This document shows positions 33,343 through 41,646 of a DNA stretch of 64,000 bases, in pieces (within the stretch, counting starts at the first letter, position 1; the number at the start of each line of letters is the position of its first letter). Both the position numbers and the translations under genes were made by a program. Source of the stretch: Micromonospora sp. HNM0581 (GTDB lineage: Bacteria > Actinomycetota > Actinomycetes > Mycobacteriales > Micromonosporaceae); NCBI RefSeq assembly GCF_012726175.1, contig NZ_JAASAD010000004.1, positions 1 through 64,000 on the forward strand, in the 5' to 3' direction. Under the pieces are notes generated by a model. It made no database searches, had not been told where the DNA came from, and was given only the letters and a program-made list of their open reading frames with translations.

Positions 33343-35259
33343 CTACAGGGTGCGGGCGAGGCGGTCGGCGAGGATCCGGGCGAACCGCGACGGGTCGGCC
33401 AGGTCTCCGCCCTCGGCGAGCAGCGCGGTGCCGTAGAGCAGCTCGGCGGTCTCCGTGAGGGAGTCGCCGGTGGCGCCCTGCTCGTGTGCCTTGCGCAGGC
33501 CGGTGACGAGCGGGTGGGTGGGGTTGATCTCCAGGATCCGCTTGACCTTCGGCACCTCCTGCCCCATCGCCCGGTACATCTTCTCCAGGGTGGGCGTGAG
33601 GTCGTGCGCGTCGCCGACCACGCAGGCCGGCGACGTGGTCAGCCGCGACGACAGACGAACCTCCTTGACGTGGTCCGCCAGCACGGTGCCCATCCAGCCG
33701 AGCAGGTCGGCGTACTCGGTGCGCTGCCGCTCCCGCTCGGCTTCGGCCTCGGTACGCTCCTGCTCGGTGTCCAGGTCGACCTGCCCCTTGGCGACCGAGC
33801 GCAGCGTCTTGCCGGCGTAGCTGCCGACCCGCTCGACCCAGACCTCGTCGACCGGGTCGGTGAGCAGCAGCACCTCGTAGCCCTTGGCGCGGAACGCCTC
33901 CATGTGCGGGGAGTTCTCGATGGTGACCCGGTTCTCGCCGGTGGCGTAGTAGACGTCCTGCTGGCCCTCCCGCATGCGTTCGACGTAGCCAGCCAGGTCG
34001 GTCTGCTCGGCCGGGTCGTGGGTGGAGGCGACCGAGAGGATCTCCAACAGGGTGTCCTGGTTGTCGGTGTCCTCCAGCAGGCCCTCCTTGACCGCCGGCC
34101 CGAACTCGGTCCAGAAGGTACGGTAGCGCTCCGGCTGGTCGGTCTTGAGTTCCTTGACCGTGGCGAGGATCTTCTTGACCAGGCGACGACGGACGGCGCT
34201 GATCTGCCGGTCCTGCTGCAGGATCTCCCGGGAGATGTTCAGCGACAGGTCGTGGGCGTCCACCACACCCTTGACGAACCGCAGGTAGTTGGGCATCAGC
34301 GCGTCGCAGTCGTCCATGATGAACACGCGCTTGACGTAGAGCTGCACCCCCCGACGGCCCTGCGGGGAGAACAGGTCCAGCGGCGCGTGGGTGGGGATGA
34401 ACAGCAGTGCCTCGTACTCGAAGGTCCCCTCCCCCCGCATGTGGATGGTCTCCAGCGGGTCCGCCCAGTCGTGGCTGACGTGCTTGTAGAACTCGTGGTA
34501 CTCGGCGGGCTCGACCTCGCCGCGCGGGCGGGCCCACAGCGCCTTCATCGAGTTGAGGGTCACGGTCTCGGTGGTGGCGGGGGTGTCGTCGGTGCCGGGC
34601 CGCTCGACGGTCATCCGGATCGGGTGGGCGATGAAGTCGGAGTAGCGCTTGACGATCTCCCGGATCGTCCACTCGGCCGTGTAGTCGTGCAGGTTGTCCT
34701 CGTCGTCGGCGGGCTTGAGGTGCAGGGTCACCGCCGTGCCCTGGGCCGCGTCGTCCAGCTCGGTGATGGTGTAGGTGCCCTCACCGGTGGACTCCCAGCG
34801 GGTACCGCCGCTCTCCCCGGCCCGCCGGGTGACCAACTCGACCCGCTCGGCCACCATGAACGCGGCATAGAAGCCGACGCCGAACTGCCCGATCAGCTCC
34901 TGCGAGGCACCCGCGTCCTTGGCCTCCCGCAACTGCCGCAGCAGCTCCGCGGTGCCGGACTTGGCGATCGTGCCGATGACGGAGACCACCTCGTCGCGGC
35001 TCATGCCGATGCCATTGTCCCGCACCGTCAGGGTACGGGCGTCCCGGTCGACCTCGATGGCGATGTGCAGGTCGTCGATGTCGACCGCGAGGTCCTTGTC
35101 GACCATCGACGCCAGGCGCAGCTTGTCCAGCGCGTCGGACGCGTTCGAGATCAACTCACGGAGGAAGACATCCTTGTTCGAATAGATCGAGTGGACCATC
35201 AGCCGGAGCAGCTGACGCGCTTCGGCCTGGAACTCCAACGTCTCGGCCCGGTCGTTCAC
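33343..35259 (-). CDS. htpG: Hsp90-family chaperone HtpG
   Basis: A 638-residue molecular chaperone with an N-terminal GHKL ATPase: FLRELISNASDALDKLR, TVRDNGIGMSRDEV and GQFGVGFYAAFMVAE, followed by the middle-domain RRGVQLYVKRVFIMDD and NISREILQQD. The GTG at 35259 has a GAAGGGA site and gives the normal N-terminus (NDRAETLEFQAEARQLL). ATP-driven folding of client proteins in the cytoplasm under heat or oxidative stress. Monocistronic, with a strong terminator downstream. Confidence 0.96.
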   Translation of the reverse strand: MNDRAETLEFQAEARQLLRLMVHSIYSNKDVFLRELISNASDALDKLRLASMVDKDLAVDIDDLHIAIEVDRDARTLTVRDNGIGMSRDEVVSVIGTIAKSGTAELLRQLREAKDAGASQELIGQFGVGFYAAFMVAERVELVTRRAGESGGTRWESTGEGTYTITELDDAAQGTAVTLHLKPADDEDNLHDYTAEWTIREIVKRYSDFIAHPIRMTVERPGTDDTPATTETVTLNSMKALWARPRGEVEPAEYHEFYKHVSHDWADPLETIHMRGEGTFEYEALLFIPTHAPLDLFSPQGRRGVQLYVKRVFIMDDCDALMPNYLRFVKGVVDAHDLSLNISREILQQDRQISAVRRRLVKKILATVKELKTDQPERYRTFWTEFGPAVKEGLLEDTDNQDTLLEILSVASTHDPAEQTDLAGYVERMREGQQDVYYATGENRVTIENSPHMEAFRAKGYEVLLLTDPVDEVWVERVGSYAGKTLRSVAKGQVDLDTEQERTEAEAERERQRTEYADLLGWMGTVLADHVKEVRLSSRLTTSPACVVGDAHDLTPTLEKMYRAMGQEVPKVKRILEINPTHPLVTGLRKAHEQGATGDSLTETAELLYGTALLAEGGDLADPSRFARILADRLARTL

Positions 35260-35346
35260 ACCAAGTCCCTTCCGGTCGTTGCCACAGCGGTTCGCGGAAA
35301 GGATACGAGCCGTCGCGCTGCGCGTGTGTCGGGTGGTCCCCACTTC

Positions 35347-36000
35347 TCAACGCGGATTGATCAGCACGGCGTAATCGGCGGCGGTGAGCGGCCCCGACGA
35401 CAACGAGCCGTCCGCCCTGGGAACACTCAGCGGCCTGCCGCCCTCCACGAACAGCACCGCCGTCACATCGGTACGGGCGCTGAGCGTGCAAACGATCTGA
35501 CCGTACGCCAACCGGCCGTCGCTGCGTCCGGTGTCCACGGCGGTCAGTACGACGGTCACCCGGGCCACCCCGTCGACCAGCTCGACGACCGCGCTGGTGA
35601 AGGCCCCCGGCAGGGCACTTGTCAACCCGTCGTCGCGCTCCTCGGGGGTCGGCCCGGCCAGAAGCGCCCGTAACTGCGCGTCGAGCGCAGGCACCTGATC
35701 GGCCCGACGGATCACCGGCACCAGACGTTCGTCGCGGGAGAAGTAGAGCACGTCGGTCACCGCGCCGGTCTCGGCCGCCGTCGGCGCGGCCGTGGCGGTG
35801 GACGGAAAAGGTACCGGTGGCGCGGTGACCGTGCGGGGTCGGTCCTCGGCGGGCACCCCGCACGCCCCGAGCAACGCGACGGCTACCAGCGCGGTCGTGC
35901 CCAGTCGAGCGGCGCGAGCAGGGCGGGTGGTACCTGCGGCTCTGACGACCCGCGTGAAAGGGCCGGGTGGCACGGGTCGGCCGGTGGTGGAGCGCATCAT
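35347..36000 (-). CDS. GerMN-domain lipoprotein
   Basis: A 217-residue exported lipoprotein. The lipobox is VALLGACG with the lipidated Cys at 47, after an unusually long basic N-region. A Thr/Ala/Pro linker leads to a GerMN-type domain (DVLYFSRDERLVPVIR ... LLAGPTPEERDDGLTSALP ... GVARVTVVL). The ATG overlaps the histidine kinase stop (ATGA), making a regulator-kinase-lipoprotein operon. The arrangement recalls MtrA-MtrB-LpqB, where the lipoprotein modulates the kinase, although this protein is much shorter than LpqB. Confidence 0.8.
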   Translation of the reverse strand: MMRSTTGRPVPPGPFTRVVRAAGTTRPARAARLGTTALVAVALLGACGVPAEDRPRTVTAPPVPFPSTATAAPTAAETGAVTDVLYFSRDERLVPVIRRADQVPALDAQLRALLAGPTPEERDDGLTSALPGAFTSAVVELVDGVARVTVVLTAVDTGRSDGRLAYGQIVCTLSARTDVTAVLFVEGGRPLSVPRADGSLSSGPLTAADYAVLINPR

Positions 36001-37352
36001 GTGACGCTCCCGGGCAGGGTGACCCGAAACCGCGCGCCGCCCTCGGGCCGGTCGCTCACCGACGCGTCTCCGCCGTGCGCGGCGGCGTGCTGGGCCACCA
36101 GGGCCAACCCCAAACCTGTGCCGTCGCCCTCGCCCCGGTAGTTGGCGGCCCGCCCACGGACGAAACGGTCGAAGATCGCCTTGCGGTCCTCCATCGGCAC
36201 TCCCGGCCCCTCGTCGTCGACCTCGATCACGCCCGTGTCGGCGGAGTGGGACAGCCGCACCTCGACGGGTCCCGCGCCGTACCGCTCGGCGTTGTCCAAC
36301 AGATTGGTCAGCACCTGCGTCACCCGGCGGCGGTCCACCCGCCAACTGGGCGGCGTTCCCGTTGCCAGCCGCACCATCGACTCCGGCAGGTCCCGGTCCC
36401 GGCACGCCTGCCGGGCCAACCCGGGCAGGTCGACCGGTTCCCGGTGCACCGGCTGATCGGCACGGGCCAGATCCAGCAGGTCATTCACGAGTTGCTGGAA
36501 GCGGTCGATCTCGTCGGCGACCAGCCGGGCCGCGGTGGCGGTCCGCTCGTCCTGCCCCTGCCGGCGGCGGGACAGCACGCTCGCCGCCGCGGCGAGCGTC
36601 TGCAACGGCGAACGCAGTTCGTGACTGACGTCGGCGGCGAAACGACGGTCCCGGTCGATCCGACCGGCCAACTCGTCGACCATGCGGTTGAACGAGGTGG
36701 ACAGACGGGTCAGGTCCGGGTCGGTGTCCGGGGTGAGCCGGGTGGTGAAGTCACCGGCCGCGATCCGCTCGGCCGCGTCGGCGACAGCGGTCAGCGGGCG
36801 CAGCCCGTGTCGGGTGGCGTACCACCCGAGAGCCGCCCCCGATCCGGCCACCATGATCGCCACGGCGGTGAGTGCGAGCGCCAACACCTGGAAGGTCTGT
36901 TCCAGCTCACGTAACGAGGCGATCTCGTAGAACGCGGTCGACTCGGACAGCGGAACACCGACCAACATCACCGGGCTGTCGTTCACGCGGACCCGCTGCA
37001 CCGCAGGCTTGCCCGCCGAGACGAGTTCCTGGAACCGGACCGGGACGATGGTGGTGAGCCCGGTGTCGGCGCTACGGGCATACCACTCGCCGTCGAGCAG
37101 CACCAGGGGTCGCCGTCCGGTACCGGTGTCCAACGCCCGCAGTGCCTCAGCGACGTCCGGATTCTCGGTGTTCAGCCCGGCCCGGACCACTGCGGCGTCG
37201 TAGTACGCCGCCCGCAGCACGGTGCGTTCCCGCTCGTCGAGCAGGGTGCGGCGGGTCAGCTCGTACGACACCAGGGCCATCGAGGCGGCCAGTAGCAACG
37301 CACCGATCGCGAACGCGGCGGTGACCCGGGCACGCAGTCCGAGGCGTCTCAT
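35997..37352 (-). CDS. HAMP-containing sensor histidine kinase
   Basis: A 451-residue kinase. Membrane helices at about residues 10-32 and 155-178 flank an extracytoplasmic sensor of about 120 residues. A HAMP domain follows (RPLTAVADAAERIAAGDFTT), then HisKA with FAADVSHELRSPLQTL and HATPase_c (NLLDNAERYGAG, EGDGTGLGLALVAQH). ATGA overlaps join it to both the response regulator upstream and the lipoprotein downstream. The sensor faces the cell wall, suggesting envelope or osmotic signals. Confidence 0.93.
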   Translation of the reverse strand: MRRLGLRARVTAAFAIGALLLAASMALVSYELTRRTLLDERERTVLRAAYYDAAVVRAGLNTENPDVAEALRALDTGTGRRPLVLLDGEWYARSADTGLTTIVPVRFQELVSAGKPAVQRVRVNDSPVMLVGVPLSESTAFYEIASLRELEQTFQVLALALTAVAIMVAGSGAALGWYATRHGLRPLTAVADAAERIAAGDFTTRLTPDTDPDLTRLSTSFNRMVDELAGRIDRDRRFAADVSHELRSPLQTLAAAASVLSRRRQGQDERTATAARLVADEIDRFQQLVNDLLDLARADQPVHREPVDLPGLARQACRDRDLPESMVRLATGTPPSWRVDRRRVTQVLTNLLDNAERYGAGPVEVRLSHSADTGVIEVDDEGPGVPMEDRKAIFDRFVRGRAANYRGEGDGTGLGLALVAQHAAAHGGDASVSDRPEGGARFRVTLPGSVT

Positions 37353-38032
37353 CGTTGCAGCTTGTAGCCCAGCCCGCGCAGCGTCACCAGGTGCCGGGGA
37401 TTGGCGGGATCCTCTTCGATCTTCTGGCGCAGCCGCCCGACGTGCACGTCGACGAGCCGTTCGTCGCCGCTGTCGTACCCCCACACCCGGCTGAGCAGCT
37501 GTTGACGCGAGAGCACCCGGCCGGCGTGCTCGACCAGCTCGCACAGCAGTCGGAACTCGGTACGGGTGACCGCGACCGGCGCACCCGAACGGCGCACCTC
37601 CCCCGCCTCCGGGCTGACCTCCAGCTCACCGAAGGCGAACACCGGCACCGGTCCGTCCGACGCACTGGACGTGCGACCGCGTCGTCGCAGGGCGCGCAGC
37701 CGCGCGGTCAGCTCCTTGATCGCTACGGGCTTGACCACGTAGTCGTCGGCACCGGCCTCCAGGGCGGCGACGATGTCGTGGGTGTCGTCACGGGCGCTGA
37801 CCACGACGATCGGCACGTCGTCGTCGCGGCGCAGCTGGCGGATGCCCTCGAAGCCGTCGATACCGGGCAGCATCAGGTCGACCAGGACGTAGTCGGCGGG
37901 ATCGCGGCGCTGGGTACGCAGCCCCTCCTCTGCGGTGCCGGCTCCCCGGGCCTCGTAGCCCTCGTCCTCGAGCGCGAGCAGTAACGCCAACCGGATCCGG
38001 TCGTCGTCCTCGATCACCAGTACCGCTGTCAT
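37349..38032 (-). CDS. OmpR/PhoB-family response regulator
   Basis: A 227-residue regulator. The receiver begins TAVLVIEDDDRIRLALLLAL, with phosphoacceptor Asp in YVLVDLMLPGIDG and Lys in DDYVVKPVAI. The winged-helix output ends DERLVDVHVGRLRQKIEEDP ... TLRGLGYKLQR. The ATG at 38032 gives the canonical start; an upstream in-frame GTG is ignored. First gene of the operon with the adjacent kinase and GerMN lipoprotein. Confidence 0.93.
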   Translation of the reverse strand: MTAVLVIEDDDRIRLALLLALEDEGYEARGAGTAEEGLRTQRRDPADYVLVDLMLPGIDGFEGIRQLRRDDDVPIVVVSARDDTHDIVAALEAGADDYVVKPVAIKELTARLRALRRRGRTSSASDGPVPVFAFGELEVSPEAGEVRRSGAPVAVTRTEFRLLCELVEHAGRVLSRQQLLSRVWGYDSGDERLVDVHVGRLRQKIEEDPANPRHLVTLRGLGYKLQR

Positions 38033-38183
38033 ACCGGAATCATCCCCAAGCGCCGACCACCGGGCCAACCGCGATCGACGACAGGGGCTTTTGTCACGCA
38101 ACTGTCATCCGTCCGCGCGGTGGCCGCCAACCCCGCTGGGCAGGGTGAGAGCCACTTGGAGACCGCAGGAGAGGGCCGTAGAC

Positions 38184-38639
38184 GTGACCACACCACGACG
38201 CCCCGAATGCTCGGTGCCGCTGGTCGAGGTGGCCATCACCGAGTTCGATCTGAGCTGTCTGTCGGAGACCGGCGCGGTCCTCGACCGTCTCCTGGCCCTG
38301 AATCCCCAGCAGGTCGTGATCGATCTTGCCGGCTGCCGGCACATCGACGCCGCCGCCATCGGCCTGCTGCTCGACGTGCACCGCCGGATGGTCCGCACCG
38401 GTGGCGTACTCGCGGTACGCAATCCGAACCCGCGCATCACCCGCATCCTGCAGACCGCCCGACTGGATCAGATCCTGCCGGTACACACCGACCTCGGGGG
38501 CACCCCAGCCCCGGCGGCGACCCCCGCCACAACCGCCCCCGACGCACCGGGCGTCCTACCGAGTGGCGTGACACCGCCGGCGGGTCCGGCACCCCGCGCT
38601 GCCGCGTTCGGCCGCGCCACCGTCACCGCGCGCACCTGA
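38184..38639 (+). CDS. STAS-domain anti-sigma-factor antagonist-like protein
   Basis: A 151-residue protein. GTG start with GGAGAGG upstream. Residues ~12-100 are a STAS domain (VVIDLAGCRHIDAAAIGLLL, GGVLAVRNPNPRITRIL). The position where SpoIIAA-type proteins carry the phosphorylatable Ser is Ala-Ala here, so phospho-control may be absent. The C-terminal 50 residues are a disordered Ala/Pro/Thr tail. It may bind an anti-sigma factor elsewhere in the genome. Confidence 0.8.
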   Translation: MTTPRRPECSVPLVEVAITEFDLSCLSETGAVLDRLLALNPQQVVIDLAGCRHIDAAAIGLLLDVHRRMVRTGGVLAVRNPNPRITRILQTARLDQILPVHTDLGGTPAPAATPATTAPDAPGVLPSGVTPPAGPAPRAAAFGRATVTART

Positions 38640-38682
38640 CACAGGGCGGCCGACGCACCAGATCGCGAGTACGAGGAGCAGC

Positions 38683-38952
38683 ATGACCAGCGCCGGGATT
38701 GTCACGGCTCTCGCCGTCGGCCTTGCCGTCGGCGCACTCGGCCGGCTGGTCCTGCCCGGTCGTCCGAGCGCGCCGGTATGGCTGACCATGACCATCGGTG
38801 CCGTCACCGCGCTACTCGGTGCCATCACCGCCTGGCTTGCCGGCGTGCAGGGGTTCAGCATCCTGGGCCTGGTGGTGCAGGCCGGGCTGGCCGCCGTCGC
38901 GGTGGTGATCGTGGTCGCCACCACCGGCAAGGAACGCCCCGACTCCCGGTGA
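38683..38952 (+). CDS. GlsB/YeaQ/YmgE-like small membrane protein
   Basis: An 89-residue protein with three hydrophobic helices (GIVTALAVGLAVGALGRLVL, WLTMTIGAVTALLGAITAWL, AGLAAVAVVIVVATTG). The loop GRLVLPGRPSAPVW matches the transglycosylase-associated/YeaQ family. Function unknown; often stress-induced. It sits between two STAS genes on the same strand. Confidence 0.75.
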   Translation: MTSAGIVTALAVGLAVGALGRLVLPGRPSAPVWLTMTIGAVTALLGAITAWLAGVQGFSILGLVVQAGLAAVAVVIVVATTGKERPDSR

Positions 38953-39036
38953 GCAGTCCGCACGGCGTCGGTGCTGAGCCCGCCGCCCCGAGTCCCGACC
39001 CCGGCCGACCGGCCGCGGTACCGGAGAGGAAGCAGG

Positions 39037-39714
39037 ATGACCGTCGTACCGGACGACAACCTGATGACGTTGATCTGCGACGTCTGTGGTGACACCACCA
39101 CCGGCACCGCCTGCGTGTTGCCCGACGCCGAGGTCGTCTGGACGTTGGTTTCCGACCACGGGTGGAGTGGATCGCCGTTCGCCACCGGTCCGCACCGTTG
39201 TCCCCGGTGCAGTGCGCTGCCGCCGGGCAGCCCACCCGCCGACGGTGACCGCGGCGGGTCGGGCGGCGTGACCGAGGTGGCGGTGCCAGCAGACAGCGGC
39301 GTCGACCCGCACACCGGTGATGCGCTGCGGGCAGCGCTGCGCGGCGCTGTCGACGTGGCCGGGACGGTGGTGGTGGACCTGACTGACGTTCAGGTCATCG
39401 ACTCGTTCGGGTTGGGCATACTCGTCCGGGCGCACCGTGACGTACGCGACCGTGGGGGGCGGCTGTGCCTCGCCGCACCGTCGAGGTTCATCCGGACTGT
39501 GCTGCACACGATGAAACTCGACGGGCTGTTCCCGATCTTCGACAGCCTCGACGCTGCCGTCGGTCAACTACAGGTCGCGGTGGGGCACGATGCCGATGCC
39601 GTTGACGTCGTGCCGGTGGATGTCACGCCAGCCGACGTACCGAGACCCGCCGCAGAGGTGACGCCGAGGGTGCCCACGGCCCGCCGTCGTCCGGTGAGCC
39701 GCGTCAGCGTCTGA
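39037..39714 (+). CDS. Zinc-ribbon and STAS-domain protein
   Basis: A 225-residue protein. The ATG has GGAGAGGAAG upstream. Residues ~13-55 carry two CxxC pairs (CDVCGD and CPRC), consistent with a zinc ribbon. Residues ~80-185 are a STAS domain (TVVVDLTDVQVIDSFGLGIL), with Ser at the SpoIIAA-type phosphorylation position. The C-terminal tail is basic and disordered. Likely an anti-sigma-factor antagonist with an extra sensing domain; the partner is unknown. Confidence 0.8.
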   Translation: MTVVPDDNLMTLICDVCGDTTTGTACVLPDAEVVWTLVSDHGWSGSPFATGPHRCPRCSALPPGSPPADGDRGGSGGVTEVAVPADSGVDPHTGDALRAALRGAVDVAGTVVVDLTDVQVIDSFGLGILVRAHRDVRDRGGRLCLAAPSRFIRTVLHTMKLDGLFPIFDSLDAAVGQLQVAVGHDADAVDVVPVDVTPADVPRPAAEVTPRVPTARRRPVSRVSV

Positions 39715-39720
39715 GCTCGG

Positions 39721-40221
39721 CTAGGAGGCGGCGGAGAAGCCGCCACGGCGACGTAGTCGGCCGATCCATCCCTGCGCCGTGTGCCGGGGCACCCCGTAGT
39801 GTTCGGCGACTGCGGTGACCGTGCCGGTGCGGTTGAAGACCTCGACGACATCGTCCGGCATCCGCCGGTAGACCCGGCCCTTCGGCACCGAAGCCTCGGA
39901 GCGGCGGCGCATGGCCGTGGCGGCGCGGTTGGCACCGGAACGCGGGGTCCGCTTACCGACGCCCGGAACCCGGGGCTCGTCGACGGGGACCTCCCCGGTG
40001 TCGTCGGACGACACCACCGGCGCCAGCGGTGCGGTGTGGTCGGGGAACAGAGCCCGCAGAAGCAGATTCAGGTCGAAGGAGGGTAGAGCCGGTGCCGACA
40101 TACCACTGCCTGCGCGCATGACGAGCTCCACCACCCGAGGTGTCGCATCATCCAGGTCGACAGAGATCACGGTTTCGCTGTCCGCATTCTCGGCTCTGAT
40201 GGTGATTGTGTAGTCACCCAT
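39721..40221 (-). CDS. Hypothetical protein with C-terminal helix-turn-helix
   Basis: A 166-residue protein. The N-terminal third is beta-rich and acidic (GDYTITIRAENADSETVISV). The last ~55 residues contain a homeodomain-like helix-turn-helix (MPDDVVEVFNRTGTVTAVAE, HYGVPRHTAQGWIGRLRR) preceded by Arg-rich linkers. It is the last gene before the biosynthetic cluster and may mark its left edge. DNA binding is inferred; targets are unknown. Confidence 0.65.
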   Translation of the reverse strand: MGDYTITIRAENADSETVISVDLDDATPRVVELVMRAGSGMSAPALPSFDLNLLLRALFPDHTAPLAPVVSSDDTGEVPVDEPRVPGVGKRTPRSGANRAATAMRRRSEASVPKGRVYRRMPDDVVEVFNRTGTVTAVAEHYGVPRHTAQGWIGRLRRRGGFSAAS

Positions 40222-40377
40222 CGCTACCCTCCGCTGTCCCTCACATCAAAGCACACACCCCGACAGTGTGGTGGTTGAACATTCTAGACAGACTAGCGGA
40301 TCGAGGTGCTTCCCTACAGGCCGTGTGTGCAGTCTGTTGAGTCGACCGGAAGCAGCCGATGCGCACGTCACGCCAGG

Positions 40378-41646
40378 TCACCCCTCAGCGGGCCGGTGGG
40401 TGAACCGCCCGGGCAGCGATTTCAACCCGTTGACGAAATTGCTCTCCAACCGAACCACAGGACCGGTCACCTCGAAGTTCGCCAGATGCGGGACCAACTC
40501 CCGCAGCATCGTCTGCGCCTCCAGTCTCGCCAAATGGGCACCGAGACAGAAGTGCGGGCCCATGCCGAAAGACAGATGCGGGTTCGGATTGCGGTCCAGC
40601 CGCAACGCCTCCGCATCGACGAAGACCGCCGGGTCGCGATTCGCCGCCACGTACCACAACACCACCTTGTCGCCCTCCGCGATGGGCTGACCACACAGTT
40701 CGGTGTCCTGTGTTGCGGTGCGCCGGAACTGCATGATCGGCGTGACCCAACGCAACAGCTCCTCCGTCGCCGTCGGCAACAGCGTCTCGTCACGCGAGAG
40801 CCGTTCCAACTGCACCGGATCCGACAGCAGCGCCAGCACCCCGCCGGAGATCAGGTGTCGGGTTGTCTCGTTGCCGGCCACCACCAGCAACAACCAGAAA
40901 CTACAGAACTCACGATCGGACAACCGGCGGCCGTCCACCTCACTCGTCGCCAGCAACGTCATCAGGTCTCCCCGTGGCGCCCGACGCCGCTCGTCCGCCA
41001 CACCAAGCGCGTACTGGAAAGCCTCGAAGAACGTCCGCCGGTAGACCTCCACGTCCCCGCCGCCGTACTCGGGGTCGTCGAAGCCGACAAGGTTGTCGCT
41101 CCAGCCGCGCAACAGGTGCCGATCCTCGCGAGGCAGTCCGAGCAGATCCGCCAGGACCAGCAGCGGCAGCTCCGCGGCGAGGTCGGCGACCACGTCGCAC
41201 TCCCCCCTGTCCACGGCTCGGCGCACCAGGTCACGGGCGTGGACGGCGACGCTGTCCTGCAACGCGCGGATCGCCCGGGGCGTGAACACGGAGGTGACCA
41301 GACGACGGATCCGCGAGTGTCGCGGCGCATCCATGTTCACCAGCAACTGCCGGGCCTGTTCCAAGTCGGCCGCGGTGCGCGGGTCGGGAAGGAACGCGCC
41401 CCTGCGGCCGGAGGAGAACACCTCCGGTTGCCGGGACGCGGTGACCACCCCCTCGTGGCTGGTCACCGCCCAGAAACCGGAACCCTGGCTGAGCATCCGG
41501 CCGGCACCGCCGCGCCGCCACAGCGCTGGTTCCGCAACCCAGGACACCGGTTCCTCGCGTCGCATCCGGGCGAACTCGGCATGCGGCACCGCAGTTCCGT
41601 ACGTCGCCGGGTGGGCCACGTCCGGGCGTTGCACCACAGGGTTCAT
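40378..41646 (-). CDS. Cytochrome P450 of the CYP124/125/142-like group
   Basis: A 422-residue P450. I-helix VVAGNETTRHL (residues 256-266), K-helix ExxR at Glu296-Arg299, heme loop FGMGPHFCLGAHLA with thiolate Cys367. The phrases LLVNMDAPRHSRIRRLV, VTPIMQFRRTATQDTEL and WYVAANRDPAVF are typical of mycobacterial lipid/sterol terminal hydroxylases rather than macrolide P450s. Omega-oxidation of a lipid-like or polyketide chain in the cluster is inferred. Electrons could come from the 3Fe-4S ferredoxin at 55.4 kb. The ATG overlaps the FadD stop (ATGA); it is the last gene of the leftward operon. Confidence 0.92.
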   Translation of the reverse strand: MNPVVQRPDVAHPATYGTAVPHAEFARMRREEPVSWVAEPALWRRGGAGRMLSQGSGFWAVTSHEGVVTASRQPEVFSSGRRGAFLPDPRTAADLEQARQLLVNMDAPRHSRIRRLVTSVFTPRAIRALQDSVAVHARDLVRRAVDRGECDVVADLAAELPLLVLADLLGLPREDRHLLRGWSDNLVGFDDPEYGGGDVEVYRRTFFEAFQYALGVADERRRAPRGDLMTLLATSEVDGRRLSDREFCSFWLLLVVAGNETTRHLISGGVLALLSDPVQLERLSRDETLLPTATEELLRWVTPIMQFRRTATQDTELCGQPIAEGDKVVLWYVAANRDPAVFVDAEALRLDRNPNPHLSFGMGPHFCLGAHLARLEAQTMLRELVPHLANFEVTGPVVRLESNFVNGLKSLPGRFTHRPAEG